A stretch of DNA of 64,000 nucleotides from Enterococcus_G camelliae (GCF_042685105.1 NZ_JBHUMO010000044.1:62001-126000), one strand, 5' to 3'; shown: positions 53,021 through 63,246, counted from the stretch's first letter. The notes: generated from the letters alone by a model not told the origin. A program made the numbers and translations.

Positions 53021-54031
53021 CTATTGACTCACTTTGTCTACTTCTTCTTCAAAGTGGCTCACCAATTTAGAGACAACCTGGGTAGTCAACATCGTATGGA
53101 TTTGTTGAATCGTTGTGGCAACAGCTGCCGGCCCAGTCGCCCCATGCGTTTTGATGACGGGTGCTTTTAATCCAAAGAGAACCGCACCGCCATATTTGGC
53201 ATAATCCATTTTTCCTTTGACATCATGCAGACTATCTTTTAGAAGCAAGGCCCCGACTTTTCCCTTTACCCCAGAGGAAAGGATTGCCTCTTTTAATACG
53301 CCCATAATGTTCATGGCCGTTCCCTCAATTGTTTTTAGCACCGCATTACCAGTAAATCCGTCGGTAACGACCACATCCGCCACCCCATTCAAAAGGTCAC
53401 GTGCTTCAACATTCCCAATAAAATGAATAGAGGGTTCCTGGCTAAGTAGCTCAAAAGCCTTTTTGGTCAATTCGCTGCCTTTTGTTTCTTCCGTGCCATT
53501 ATTTAGTAACGCTACTCGGGGATTTGCTATCCCCCGCACGTTTTTGGCATAAAAAGATCCTAATATCCCATATTGTAATAGGTGCTCAGGTTTATTATCC
53601 GCATTCGCTCCTAAATCGAGCATATCAAATCCTTGATTACCTGTCATCACTGGCAAAGTGGACATTAAACCGGGACGTTCAATCCCTTTAATACGACCAA
53701 CAATAAACAAACCAGCGGCTAATAACGCTCCTGTGTTACCTGCACTAAAAACGGCATCTGCATGCCCTGCTTTTACTGCCTGAGCAGCCAGTACCATTGA
53801 CGCTTGTTTTTTCTTACGAATAGCCTTGACCGGTTCGTCTTCGCTATCAATCTTCTCATCAGTATGAATAATGGTTAGATTTGTTTCATCTGTAACATAT
53901 TGACGTATTGCTGCTTCTTTCCCATATAATTGAAATTCAATATCGGGAAATTTTTTTTTGGCTAACATGACTCCCTCAACTATCGCTTTGGGAGCATCAT
54001 CTCCGCCCATTGCATCGACGGCAATTCTCAT
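53021..54031 (-). CDS. plsX: phosphate acyltransferase PlsX
   Basis: 336 residues, starting MRIAVDAMGGDDAPKAIVEG, the PlsX signature. Converts acyl-ACP to acyl phosphate for PlsY in membrane lipid synthesis. Other conserved parts: SAGNTGALLA, VVTDGFTGNAVLKT, KYGGAVLFGLKAPVIKTHG. AAAGGAG precedes the ATG. It sits between recG and acpP. Confidence 0.94.
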   Translation of the reverse strand: MRIAVDAMGGDDAPKAIVEGVMLAKKKFPDIEFQLYGKEAAIRQYVTDETNLTIIHTDEKIDSEDEPVKAIRKKKQASMVLAAQAVKAGHADAVFSAGNTGALLAAGLFIVGRIKGIERPGLMSTLPVMTGNQGFDMLDLGANADNKPEHLLQYGILGSFYAKNVRGIANPRVALLNNGTEETKGSELTKKAFELLSQEPSIHFIGNVEARDLLNGVADVVVTDGFTGNAVLKTIEGTAMNIMGVLKEAILSSGVKGKVGALLLKDSLHDVKGKMDYAKYGGAVLFGLKAPVIKTHGATGPAAVATTIQQIHTMLTTQVVSKLVSHFEEEVDKVSQ

Positions 54032-54075
54032 GTCTGACGCACTCCTTTCTGACGCTTTCAGTATAACACAACTCC

Positions 54076-56106
54076 CTAATCAAAAAAGACATTTTCCTTA
54101 TGGGATTCTTCTAAATAATTGGCCAATGCATGGTAACTTGGTACGACTTGCCAATTGGATTGTTTCCACAACCATTCTGCTTCTTGTTTGGCAACCTCCA
54201 AGACATTCGCGTGTTCAACAATATCGGCAATCAAAAATTCGGGCAAACCTGATTGTCGTTGACCAAAAATTTCACCTGGTCCCCTAAGTGCTAAATCCCG
54301 TTCACTCACAATGAAGCCATTGGTCGTTTCGGTCATCACTTTCATGCGTTCTTTTCCTACCTCATTTTTAGGATTGGCCACTAAAATACAATAGGAAGCA
54401 GACGCTCCACGACCAACGCGTCCTCTTAATTGATGCAATTGGGCTAAACCAAAACGATCCGCATCAATAATCACCATAAGCGTTGCGTTAGGTACATTCA
54501 CCCCTACCTCAATCACAGTTGTCGAAACCAAAATTTGCAGTTCATTTTCTTTAAACTGTTCCATAATTTGCTCTTTTTCGGTCGGCTTCATCCTACCATG
54601 GAGCAAACCCACCGCAAACGTTGGTTCAAAAAAGCTTTGCAAATCTTCATAAATTTTCTGCGCATTCTGCACATCCAACATTTCTGATTCTTCAATTAGC
54701 GGACAAATAACATACATTTGATGTCCTTTTGCCATTTCCTTTTTTGCCCATTCCAATACGGTTTCCAGTTGTGGTGGTCGTACCCATCGCGTTTCAATCG
54801 GAATTCTTCCCTTTGGTAACTCATCAATCACCGACACATCCATTTCTCCATAGGCAGTAATGGCCAATGTCCGCGGAATTGGTGTTGCCGTCATGAATAA
54901 TACATCTGGTTTCCAGCCTTTTTCCCGCAAAATTTTCCGTTGGTTGACCCCAAAGCGATGTTGCTCATCCGTGATGACCAAGCCTAAATAGGCAAAATCG
55001 ACATCCTCTTGAATCAACGCATGTGTCCCAATCAAAATATCAATCGTGCCATTTTTTAATTCTGTCAGAATTTCTTTGCGCTCTTTGGATTTGGTTGAAC
55101 CTGTTAGCAAAGCAATTGTTATATCCATCTGATCAAATAGAGTAACAAAACTTTCCATATGTTGTTGGGCTAGAATCTCGGTTGGCACCATCAACGCACC
55201 TTGAAAGCCAGCCGTAGTAGTTGCATAGAGTGCAAGAGCTGCGACAATCGTTTTTCCACTCCCCACATCGCCTTGCAGCAAACGTTGCATATGTTTGGGA
55301 CTCTTCAAGTCTGCGCAAATCTCATTTGTTACTCGCTTTTGAGCAGCTGTTAGCTCGAACGGAAGTTGTTTAATAAAGGATTTTAACAGCTGGCTATCAT
55401 AAGAAAGGACCAAACCATTCACTTCCGCTTTTTCGGCTTGTTTCAGTCCTTGCAACTTCATCTGAAATAAAAAGAATTCTTCAAAAACCACGCGTCGCTT
55501 TGCTTTTTTGTATTCCTCCATATTTGTTGGGAAGTGCATCGCGTAAATGGCTTGTTTTCTTGCCATCAATCGATATTTCTCAATCAACTGAATGGGAAGA
55601 ATTTCCTCGATTTGCTCGCCATATTGCAAAAATCCTTGCTTGATGAGTTCTTGTAATGTCGTTTGGCGAATTTGTTTGCTTACATGATAGACCGGTGCAA
55701 AACTATCTTGTTTGCCACTACCAAAAATTTTCATGCCCGTCAGTGCCTTGCGCTTGGCATCCCATTTACCATAGACCACTATTTCCTCAGCCAAGACCAC
55801 CTTATCCTTCAAATAGGGCTGATTAAAAAAAGAAACCTGAAACACATCATGATTTTGCATCATTCGAAACTGAAGCCGCGTTTTTTTATAACCAAAGCGA
55901 CTCATCACTGCGGGAGAAACAACCGTCCCTTTAAGCGTAACTTTCTCTTGATCTTGAATTTCTGACAGTTGTCGTTCTTGAACATCCTCGTAACGGAAAG
56001 GATAGTACGTTAGCAACGATTCAATGGTTGTGATACCTAGCTCCGCTAAGGCATCTTGACGCTTTTTTCCTACACCTGCTAAAGCAGTTACCGCTTGTGT
56101 TAACAT
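54076..56106 (-). CDS. recG: ATP-dependent DNA helicase RecG
   Basis: 676 residues. N-terminal wedge/OB region (LSEIQDQEKVTLKGTVVSP), Walker A LLQGDVGSGKTIVA, DEAD-type motif II as TDEQHRF, motif III TATPIPRTL, motif VI LRGRVGRG. Remodels stalled replication forks. The yloU-fakA-recG-plsX order is standard for Firmicutes. AAGGAAG precedes the ATG; a terminator lies between fakA and recG. Confidence 0.94.
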   Translation of the reverse strand: MLTQAVTALAGVGKKRQDALAELGITTIESLLTYYPFRYEDVQERQLSEIQDQEKVTLKGTVVSPAVMSRFGYKKTRLQFRMMQNHDVFQVSFFNQPYLKDKVVLAEEIVVYGKWDAKRKALTGMKIFGSGKQDSFAPVYHVSKQIRQTTLQELIKQGFLQYGEQIEEILPIQLIEKYRLMARKQAIYAMHFPTNMEEYKKAKRRVVFEEFFLFQMKLQGLKQAEKAEVNGLVLSYDSQLLKSFIKQLPFELTAAQKRVTNEICADLKSPKHMQRLLQGDVGSGKTIVAALALYATTTAGFQGALMVPTEILAQQHMESFVTLFDQMDITIALLTGSTKSKERKEILTELKNGTIDILIGTHALIQEDVDFAYLGLVITDEQHRFGVNQRKILREKGWKPDVLFMTATPIPRTLAITAYGEMDVSVIDELPKGRIPIETRWVRPPQLETVLEWAKKEMAKGHQMYVICPLIEESEMLDVQNAQKIYEDLQSFFEPTFAVGLLHGRMKPTEKEQIMEQFKENELQILVSTTVIEVGVNVPNATLMVIIDADRFGLAQLHQLRGRVGRGASASYCILVANPKNEVGKERMKVMTETTNGFIVSERDLALRGPGEIFGQRQSGLPEFLIADIVEHANVLEVAKQEAEWLWKQSNWQVVPSYHALANYLEESHKENVFFD

Positions 56107-56134
56107 CCCAACTCACTTCCTTTCCTAGCGAAAT

Positions 56135-56178
56135 AAAAAGCTCGAAAAAGCCAAAGATTGACTGATTCGAGCTTTTTT
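56135..56178 (-). terminator. terminator between fakA and recG
   Basis: Arms AAAAAGCTCGAA / TTCGAGCTTTTTT, right after the fakA stop. A recG promoter must lie within ~75 bases or recG depends on read-through. Confidence 0.8.
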
Positions 56179-56182
56179 AGGA

Positions 56183-57853
56183 TTATTCTGCTGCAAATAA
56201 GTACGGGTACACCGGTTGATTTCCTTCATGAATTTCCAATTCAATATCTGGGAATTCTTCGGCCAACACCTTTGCGTAAGCATCCGCTTCTTTTTGAGTG
56301 CCTTCTTCGCCGATAATGATGGTCACAATTTCAGTCTCTTCTGTAATCATTTTTCTTAAAGTTGTGACCCCAGCTTCAGTAATATCTTTGATGGATACTA
56401 CGATGCTTCCATCGATCATCCCAAGAAAATCACCTTTTGTAATGGCAATCCCATCAATTTGCGTGTCTCGAATGGCGTGTGTAATTGATCCACTAACAAC
56501 GCCTGCCAATGAGTCCGTCATCGCCTGTTTGTTTTCGTCTAAAGAAGCTGTTTCATTAAAGGCCAACATTGCGGACATCCCTTGTGAAACCGTCTTTGAT
56601 GGCACAACAGCAACTGGAATTTCTGCCACTTCCGCAGCTTGATCAGCTGCCATAAAGATATTTTTATTGTTTGGCAATATAATCACTTTGTCAGCATTGA
56701 CTTCTTCAATTGCTTTCACAATATCTTCAGTACTTGGATTCATGGTTTGACCACCACTAATGACATAATTGGCACCCAAACTCTTAAATAATTCTTGCAC
56801 ACCGCTTCCCGCAGCAATCGCAACAATTGCATATGGCAACCGCGCTTTTGGCTTGCCTGTTTCTTGGGCGTCATGTTCTAGAATTGTCTCATGTTGCAAA
56901 CGCATATTATCGACTTTTATTTTGACTAATGAACCGAATTTTTGTCCATAATTCATAACATCACCGGGATGTTCTGTGTGCACATGGACTTTAATAATTT
57001 CATCATCGTTGACCACTAAAAGTGAATCTCCAAGTTCATTCAAATAATTGCGGAACGTTTCATAGTCAAATGTGGAATCAACTGTGGGTCCTTCGCCAAT
57101 TTTCACCATAATTTCTGTACAGTAGCCATAACGGATATCTTCCGTTGCTAATTGGCCTTGAACGCTACGATGATGTTCAGCATTCACCATTTCATCCATT
57201 GCGGCAGGGGTTGCAACAATCTCTTCTGGTTGATACTCACCCGTTAATGCTCCTAAAAAACCTTCGTAAATAAACAGTAGGCCTTGTCCACCACTGTCCA
57301 CGACCCCAACTTCTTTTAAAACTGGCAATAAGTCAGGTGTTTTGGCCAAAGCACGCTTTGAACCAGTCACAACAGCATGCATTACTTCTATACAATCATC
57401 TGTTTCAGCAGCTTTCCGTTCGCCAAATTCAGCACCAATTCTAGCAACGGTTAAAATCGTCCCCTCAACTGGTTTCATAACCGCTTTATAGGCGGTTTCC
57501 ACACCACGTGTAAATGCTTGTGCTAATTCTTGAGCAGTCAGGGTCTCCACTGATGGAATTTGTTTTGCAAATCCTCTAAACAATTGCGATAAAATAACTC
57601 CGGAATTCCCACGAGCGCCCATTAACAATCCCTTTGATAAACGATTCGCTAATTCGCCTACTTGTTCAGATGCGGAATCACTGACAGCTTTCGCTCCACT
57701 CGTCATCGATAAATTCATATTGGTTCCCGTATCCCCATCGGGTACTGGAAAAACATTTAAAGAATTGACATATTCTGCATTGATTTGTAGACGATTAGCG
57801 CCGGCTTGTACCATTTCTTGGAACTGGCCCGCACTTATATTCGTTACTTTCAC
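56183..57853 (-). CDS. fakA: fatty acid kinase catalytic subunit FakA (DhaL/DAK2 domain)
   Basis: 556 residues. The N-terminal DhaL domain shows NVFPVPDGDTGTNMNLS (Mg-ATP binding Asp residues) and GARGNSGVILSQLF; a middle DUF domain and a C-terminal DegV-like domain follow (ISGGQTMNPSTEDI, DYD-type GMSAMLAFN). It phosphorylates fatty acids bound to FakB for use by PlsX/PlsY. GTG start behind AAGGAGG; 40 bases after yloU. Confidence 0.92.
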   Translation of the reverse strand: MKVTNISAGQFQEMVQAGANRLQINAEYVNSLNVFPVPDGDTGTNMNLSMTSGAKAVSDSASEQVGELANRLSKGLLMGARGNSGVILSQLFRGFAKQIPSVETLTAQELAQAFTRGVETAYKAVMKPVEGTILTVARIGAEFGERKAAETDDCIEVMHAVVTGSKRALAKTPDLLPVLKEVGVVDSGGQGLLFIYEGFLGALTGEYQPEEIVATPAAMDEMVNAEHHRSVQGQLATEDIRYGYCTEIMVKIGEGPTVDSTFDYETFRNYLNELGDSLLVVNDDEIIKVHVHTEHPGDVMNYGQKFGSLVKIKVDNMRLQHETILEHDAQETGKPKARLPYAIVAIAAGSGVQELFKSLGANYVISGGQTMNPSTEDIVKAIEEVNADKVIILPNNKNIFMAADQAAEVAEIPVAVVPSKTVSQGMSAMLAFNETASLDENKQAMTDSLAGVVSGSITHAIRDTQIDGIAITKGDFLGMIDGSIVVSIKDITEAGVTTLRKMITEETEIVTIIIGEEGTQKEADAYAKVLAEEFPDIELEIHEGNQPVYPYLFAAE

Positions 57854-57893
57854 TGATAATCCTCCTTAAGATCAACAAACTGTACTTATTTTA

Positions 57894-58256
57894 TTAGTCG
57901 GGCAGCACTCGTACTCCTTGAACAAAAACATTCACAGAGTTCGCGGTAATTCCGAGCATCGTTTCCAAATTGTACTTCACTTTTTCTTGTACGTTTCGTG
58001 AAACCTCTGAAATTTTTGTACCATAGCTTACAATTGTATAAACATCAACTGCAATCCCATTTTCTTCTTGGCGTACAACAACACCACGTGAATAATTTTC
58101 TTTTCTTAAAATTTCATTGATATTGTCTTTAATTTGATTTTTGCTTGCCATACCGACAATGCCAAAAACATCTGTTGCTGCACCGCCCACAACTGTCGCA
58201 ATGACTTCATTTGAAATTTCAATCATGCCAGATGCATTTTTCATTTTTACAGCCAT
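57894..58256 (-). CDS. yloU: Asp23/Gls24-family protein YloU
   Basis: 120 residues: MAVKMKNASGMIEISNEVIA ... GAATDVFGIVGMAS ... VDVYTIVSYGTKISEVSRNVQEKV ... VNVFVQGVRVLPD, the Asp23 pattern. Conserved upstream of fakA in Firmicutes; function in fatty acid metabolism or envelope stress unclear. AGGAGG precedes the ATG. Confidence 0.9.
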   Translation of the reverse strand: MAVKMKNASGMIEISNEVIATVVGGAATDVFGIVGMASKNQIKDNINEILRKENYSRGVVVRQEENGIAVDVYTIVSYGTKISEVSRNVQEKVKYNLETMLGITANSVNVFVQGVRVLPD

Positions 58257-58433
58257 AAGATAGCCTCCTTAATAGACTTTTCGCCTATTTTCTACTATAG
58301 TATTCTAACATAGCTACAATCGAAATAAAAGAACGAGTACCTTTCCTAAACGAAATCCTTCATTTTACTTGAAAATGACAGCCTTTAATTTACCTTTTTT
58401 CTTAAAAAAAGTCAATTGCAGATCAATTTTTTC

Positions 58434-58462
58434 TTGCATAATTGCCTTCTTTATGATAAATT
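58434..58462 (+). promoter_or_regulatory. promoter of rpmB
   Basis: TTGCAT (58434-58439), 17 bases, TAAATT (58457-58462), ~58 bases before the start codon. Opposite strand carries the yloU leader. Confidence 0.45.
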
Positions 58463-58519
58463 CATTTAGTATGAGCCAAAGTAGCGGCTAACAATCAAGG
58501 CAAAGGAGGAAACACACAC

Positions 58520-58708
58520 ATGGCTAAAGTTTGCTATTTCACAGGACGTAAAACAACTAGTGCAAATAACCGTTCACACGCAATGAATGCTACAAAGCGT
58601 ACAGTTAAACCAAATTTACAAAAAGTTCGCGTAATGGTTGATGGAACACCAAAGAAAGTTTGGGTGTCAGCTCGCGCTTTGAAATCTGGTAAAGTAGAAC
58701 GCGTATAA
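58520..58708 (+). CDS. rpmB: 50S ribosomal protein L28
   Basis: 62 residues: MAKVCYFTGRKTTSANNRSH ... KVRVMVDGTPKKVWVSARAL. Full-length bL28. It lacks the paired Cys-x-x-Cys zinc motif found in some L28 forms (single Cys5). AAAGGAGG precedes the ATG. Divergent from yloU, the usual arrangement in Firmicutes. Confidence 0.95.
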   Translation: MAKVCYFTGRKTTSANNRSHAMNATKRTVKPNLQKVRVMVDGTPKKVWVSARALKSGKVERV

Positions 58709-58731
58709 TTGAAAAATTTTATGAGTAATGG

Positions 58732-58758
58732 ACCGTTCGTCAGACGAACGGTTTTTTT
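58732..58758 (+). terminator. terminator of rpmB
   Basis: Stem ACCGTTCGT / ACGAACGGT with loop CAG, then seven T. Confidence 0.88.
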
Positions 58759-58863
58759 ATTTCATGAATTTTTCTTGTCGTTTTCCCTCCCGTCCACCTA
58801 GAACGATGAGAATGTGGTAAACTGAAACCATTCTATAACGTTAAGAGACTGGAGGATATTTTC

Positions 58864-61494
58864 GTGTCAACTTTTCGTCACTATTTGCACAACCATCGCT
58901 TTTTTTTATGGGCAAGCTTTCTTTTACCGGCACTCCTTCTTGCAGGAATTTATTTAAGCATTGGCATTTATCCAGGAAGCACAAGAAGTATTCTTGCCAG
59001 CGATGCATTCGCACAGTTTTCAAATTTCCATGCTAGCTTTCAAAATATGTTACTTGGCAAACAGAGTTATTTTTATACTTGGAATGCTTCACTCGGATTA
59101 AACTACCTCTCTTTGGTTTCTTACTATTTAGGTGGCTTATTTACTCCGCTCGTGCTGTTCTTTCCCAATCACTATATGCCAGATGCGCTATATGCCCTAA
59201 CCCTGATTAAAATAGGGACAGCAGGACTTAGTTTTTGGTTATTTGCGAATCACACATTCAAACTTTCTCGGTGGAACCAACTAACTTTATCGAGTTGCTA
59301 CGCTTTGATGTCCTTTGCAATTGCCCACTCTGAAATTATTATGTGGCTAGATACATTTACCTTTCTCCCACTGATTATTTGGGGTATTCATCGACTTATC
59401 CAGCAACAGCGGCCAGGATTATTATTCACCAGTTACACGCTTTTGTTTATTTCCAATTTTTATATGGGCTTTATGGTGGCGTTATTTTCTGGTCTATACT
59501 ACCTTGTACTTCTCTTCTCCCAATGGAAAGAGGTAAAGCAGAGCCTTCTTCGCTATCTTTTTACAGCAGCTCTCGCCGTCGGAACGGCTATGATTACTCT
59601 GTTACCGACCTATCTCGATTTAAAAACAAACGGTGAAGAATTGACAAAAATCACTTCCTTGAAAACAGAGGCTACGGGTGTCTTCGATTTTTTTATTAAA
59701 AATATGGTTGGCGTTTACGATACAACAAAATATGGATCCATCCCATTTATTTATATTGGTTTGCTTCCTCTAACATTGTTTCTCTTCTACTTTTTGGTAC
59801 GCACCATCCCGTGGCAAAAAAAACTTGGCTTTGCTTTATTGGCTGGACTATTGATTACTAGTTTTTATTTTCAACCGCTAAATTTATTATGGCAAGGCAT
59901 GCATGCCCCGAATATGTTTTTGTTTCGCTATTCCTTTTTGCTCTCATTTCTTGTCATCTTATTAGCTGGATATGGTTGGGAAGCACTAACGTATAAAAGA
60001 ATTCCTATTTATTTGGCTGGCAATCTATTCCTGTTGATTTGCTTTACAATCACTTACTTCACACTGAACAAACATGATTACAGTTATTTACATCTTCATT
60101 CTTTTGTCCTGACACTCGTTTTTATTGGACTGTACACTATTTGCACAGTCAACTTATCGTTTCATCTTCTATCATTCAAACAATTTTCCTTATTGTTATT
60201 ACTTTGTTCATTCGTTGAAGTCGGCTTGAATACAAACGGCATGATTCATGGTATTTTGGATGATTGGAATTATGCCTCTCGAAGTTTGTATACAGACCCG
60301 TATCCTTCGATTAAAGCACTTGTCGACCAAACAAAAGAAACCAATCAGACCTTTTATCGTTTAGAAAATTTAGATGGGGTGTCACCCAATGATAGCATCA
60401 ATTATGGTTACAGTGGTGTCAGTCTCTTCTCCTCCATACGTAATCGCCATTCTTCTAGCTATCTAAACCAACTTGGGTTTCGTTCTAGCGGAACCAACCT
60501 AAACATCCGTTACAACAACAACACTCTTTTGATGGATGCTTTTACTGGTATGAAGTACAACATCGCTTCTACGCCCATTAGTAAATATGGTTTTGAACAA
60601 AAGGCTACTGAAGGAAATTACTCCTTGTATGAAAATAAACACGCATTGTCTTTGGGTTATTTAGCCCCTACTGATGATCAAGCTGTCACAACTTATGACA
60701 ACGACAATCTACTCAATCAAACCACTTTGATGAATTATTTATCTGGATTAAATTTAGACTATTATTCGCTAATACCTATCCGGGTCATTAATACAACCAA
60801 TACAACGATTGAACCACAAGGAAATCAAATAACCTATAAAGAAATCGCAAGTAATTTAGCCAAAGATGTGACCTGGGACGTGACCGTGCCAGCGAACACC
60901 CAAGCCTATTTAAGCTTGTATCCTACGAACTATAATGATCTTCAAAGTTCTACCGTTACCATTCGTGTCAACGGTACAGAGCGCAAGACACAAATGAATA
61001 TCAATGGTCAATACTATGATTTGGGTTATTATCCAACGGAAACGACCATTACCTTTGCTGCCAGCTTTTATGGGACGGATCAAGTCTCCTTTCAGACACC
61101 AAAAGTGGTTGCGTTGGATACGCTCGCTTACCAACAAGCCGTTAATGCAATTCAAAAGCAACAGGTTGAGATGAAAACGACCAATCGAGGTGCTTCAACA
61201 ACCATTACGACTACGAAGGAGCAGTCCTTGATTACCACCATTCCATATGACAAAGGTTGGAGTGCAACCATCGATGGAGAAAAAGCAGCTATTTCATCGT
61301 TCCAAGATGCGTTTGTCAAAGTTACGATTCCAAAAGGGACCCATACCGTGGTCTTCAGCTATCTTCCTGCGGGATTTTTAGTTGGACTGTCAAGCAGCTT
61401 AATCTCCTTGACGCTTTTTGTCTCTTACCAATGGATCAATCAAAAAAAAAAAGAAAAAAACACTAGCATTCTCTCCTCCGTTCTCCTAACATGA
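58864..61494 (+). CDS. YfhO-family membrane protein
   Basis: 876 residues. About 12 membrane helices to residue ~455 (FFLWASFLLPALLLAGIYL; NYLSLVSYYLGGLFTPLVLF), a large extracytoplasmic domain (~460-840) and a final C-terminal helix. NASLGLNYLSLVSYYLG and IWGIHRL-type segments match YfhO. Family members act as GT-C-type glycosyltransferase-like proteins in teichoic acid decoration in other Firmicutes; not proven here. GTG start behind GGAGG. Monocistronic. Confidence 0.85.
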   Translation: MSTFRHYLHNHRFFLWASFLLPALLLAGIYLSIGIYPGSTRSILASDAFAQFSNFHASFQNMLLGKQSYFYTWNASLGLNYLSLVSYYLGGLFTPLVLFFPNHYMPDALYALTLIKIGTAGLSFWLFANHTFKLSRWNQLTLSSCYALMSFAIAHSEIIMWLDTFTFLPLIIWGIHRLIQQQRPGLLFTSYTLLFISNFYMGFMVALFSGLYYLVLLFSQWKEVKQSLLRYLFTAALAVGTAMITLLPTYLDLKTNGEELTKITSLKTEATGVFDFFIKNMVGVYDTTKYGSIPFIYIGLLPLTLFLFYFLVRTIPWQKKLGFALLAGLLITSFYFQPLNLLWQGMHAPNMFLFRYSFLLSFLVILLAGYGWEALTYKRIPIYLAGNLFLLICFTITYFTLNKHDYSYLHLHSFVLTLVFIGLYTICTVNLSFHLLSFKQFSLLLLLCSFVEVGLNTNGMIHGILDDWNYASRSLYTDPYPSIKALVDQTKETNQTFYRLENLDGVSPNDSINYGYSGVSLFSSIRNRHSSSYLNQLGFRSSGTNLNIRYNNNTLLMDAFTGMKYNIASTPISKYGFEQKATEGNYSLYENKHALSLGYLAPTDDQAVTTYDNDNLLNQTTLMNYLSGLNLDYYSLIPIRVINTTNTTIEPQGNQITYKEIASNLAKDVTWDVTVPANTQAYLSLYPTNYNDLQSSTVTIRVNGTERKTQMNINGQYYDLGYYPTETTITFAASFYGTDQVSFQTPKVVALDTLAYQQAVNAIQKQQVEMKTTNRGASTTITTTKEQSLITTIPYDKGWSATIDGEKAAISSFQDAFVKVTIPKGTHTVVFSYLPAGFLVGLSSSLISLTLFVSYQWINQKKKEKNTSILSSVLLT

Positions 61495-61521
61495 AAAGGA
61501 GAACTGGATTAAGAATCCATA

Positions 61522-61573
61522 GACAAGTTCTTCCCTTAACTTATTATCGTTGAGGAAAGGCTTGTCTTTTTTT
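61522..61573 (+). terminator. terminator of the YfhO gene
   Basis: Arms GACAAG-CTT-CC-TTAAC / GTTGAGGAAAG-CTTGTC followed by seven T. Confidence 0.8.
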
Positions 61574-61623
61574 ATTTTGTTCTTTTATCTCACGTGACCG
61601 TTTCCAGAAAAGCCAATGTGCAT

Positions 61624-61644
61624 AAACCTAATAATATTAGGTTT
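61624..61644. promoter_or_regulatory. perfect 21-base palindrome upstream of glnA
   Basis: Arms AAACCTAATA / TATTAGGTTT flank a single A, ~57 bases upstream of the glnA -35 box. It could be an operator or, with the following TTTCCC, a weak hairpin. I cannot assign a regulator. Confidence 0.5.
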
Positions 61645-61700
61645 TTCCCTATTTTCAGAAATAATTTTTAGAATTTTCTGTCGTTTGATAAAAAAATTGG

Positions 61701-61737
61701 TTTACACAGCTTGCTAACCATGTTATATTTTTTTACA
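61701..61737 (+). promoter_or_regulatory. glnA promoter with overlapping GlnR box
   Basis: -35 TTTACA (61701-61706), 17 bases, -10 TATATT (61724-61729). TGTTATATTTTTTTACA (61721-61737) matches the GlnR/TnrA operator TGTNAN7TNACA at every fixed position and covers the -10, so GlnR binding should repress. I see no clear second box. Confidence 0.8.
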
Positions 61738-61800
61738 TGAAAGATAAACAGGAATGGTAAGCGTTAGAATAACCGAAACGGAAAAAGGATGGGATGAACA

Positions 61801-63141
61801 ATGCCAAAAGAAAAAAAGACTGCTGCAGAGATTAAAGCGATTGTTGAGAAAGAACATGTGCGTTTTCTACGCCTGATGTTTACTGACATCATGGGAACAA
61901 TTAAAAATGTTGAAGTCCCTGTCTCTCAACTAGACAAAGTTTTAGAAAATAAAATGATGTTTGATGGCTCTTCCATTGAAGGATTTGTTCGTATTGAAGA
62001 AAGTGACATGTACCTACACCCAGATTTGGATACTTGGATGATTTTCCCATGGGAAAGTGAACATGGCAAAGTTGCGCGTTTAATTTGTGATATCTTCAAC
62101 CCCGATGGCACACCGTTTGCTGGTGATCCCCGTGGAAATCTAAAACGTGCTTTAGCTGATATGGAAAAAGCCGGTTTTACTTCATTTAACTTAGGACCTG
62201 AACCTGAATTCTTCCTATTCAAGCTTGCTCCAGATGACAGCATTACGACTGAATTAAACGACCAAGGTGGCTATTTTGATTTCGCCCCTACTGATTTAGG
62301 TGAAAACTGCCGTCGTGATATCGTATTAGAATTAGAAAACTTAGGCTTTGAAGTAGAAGCATCTCACCATGAAGTTGCTCCAGGACAACACGAAATTGAC
62401 TTCAAATACGCAAATGCCGTTGAAGCATGTGACAACATCCAAACATTTAAACTAGTTGTCAAAACAATTGCCCGCAAACATGGTCTTCATGCAACCTTTA
62501 TGGCAAAACCATTATTTGGTATCAATGGATCAGGAATGCATTGCAACATGTCTTTATTTAAAGGATCTGAAAATGCCTTCTTTGATAAAGATGGCGATAT
62601 TCAATTATCGACTACTGCTTACCATTTCTTAGCAGGTTTGATGAAACATGCCAAAGCCTTTACAGCAATTTGTAACCCAACAGTGAACTCTTACAAACGT
62701 CTTGTACCAGGCTATGAAGCTCCCGTATATATTGCATGGTCAGGACGCAATCGTTCGCCATTGATTCGTGTACCAGAATCAAGAGGGTTATCAACACGTT
62801 TAGAATTACGATCAGTTGACCCAACCGCAAATCCATACCTAGCGCTAGCAGCACTTCTAACGGCTGGTTTAGACGGTGTGAAAAATGAATTAGAACCACC
62901 AAAATCAGTTGACCGCAACATCTATGTGATGACTGAAGCAGAACGTGAAGCAGCTCATATTTATGATTTACCAGGTACCTTGCAAGCTTCTCTGGAAGAA
63001 TTGAAAAATGATCAAGTCATTGTCGATTCTCTAGGCAAACACATTTTCAACAATTTCTACGAAGCTAAAACGATTGAATGGCAAGCATTTGGCCAAGCCG
63101 TAACAGAGTGGGAACGCGAACAGTATCTAGAATTATATTAA
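61801..63141 (+). CDS. glnA: glutamine synthetase type I
   Basis: 446 residues, GSI-alpha length without the adenylylation insert. Motifs: MFDGSSIEGF (beta-grasp latch), GPEPEFFLF (metal), HHEVAPGQHEIDF, NGSGMHCNMS and NRSPLIRVPESRG. Makes glutamine from glutamate, ammonia and ATP. Start ATG 61801 follows AAAGGATGGG. Usually glnR precedes glnA in Bacilli; here a YfhO gene with its own terminator does, so glnR must be elsewhere. Confidence 0.95.
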   Translation: MPKEKKTAAEIKAIVEKEHVRFLRLMFTDIMGTIKNVEVPVSQLDKVLENKMMFDGSSIEGFVRIEESDMYLHPDLDTWMIFPWESEHGKVARLICDIFNPDGTPFAGDPRGNLKRALADMEKAGFTSFNLGPEPEFFLFKLAPDDSITTELNDQGGYFDFAPTDLGENCRRDIVLELENLGFEVEASHHEVAPGQHEIDFKYANAVEACDNIQTFKLVVKTIARKHGLHATFMAKPLFGINGSGMHCNMSLFKGSENAFFDKDGDIQLSTTAYHFLAGLMKHAKAFTAICNPTVNSYKRLVPGYEAPVYIAWSGRNRSPLIRVPESRGLSTRLELRSVDPTANPYLALAALLTAGLDGVKNELEPPKSVDRNIYVMTEAEREAAHIYDLPGTLQASLEELKNDQVIVDSLGKHIFNNFYEAKTIEWQAFGQAVTEWEREQYLELY

Positions 63142-63153
63142 GATAAATGAAAT

Positions 63154-63246
63154 AAAAAAACGGACTGTACATGAATTGATTCACCAAGATAATGAGTTCA
63201 ATTGCTAATTATCTTGCGGAAATCTTCATTCAGTCCGTTTTTTTTA
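63154..63246. terminator. bidirectional terminator between glnA and truA
   Basis: Outer arms AAAAAACGGACTG / CAGTCCGTTTTTT with an inner AAGATAAT/AATTATCTT hairpin; T-runs for both convergent genes. Confidence 0.85.
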
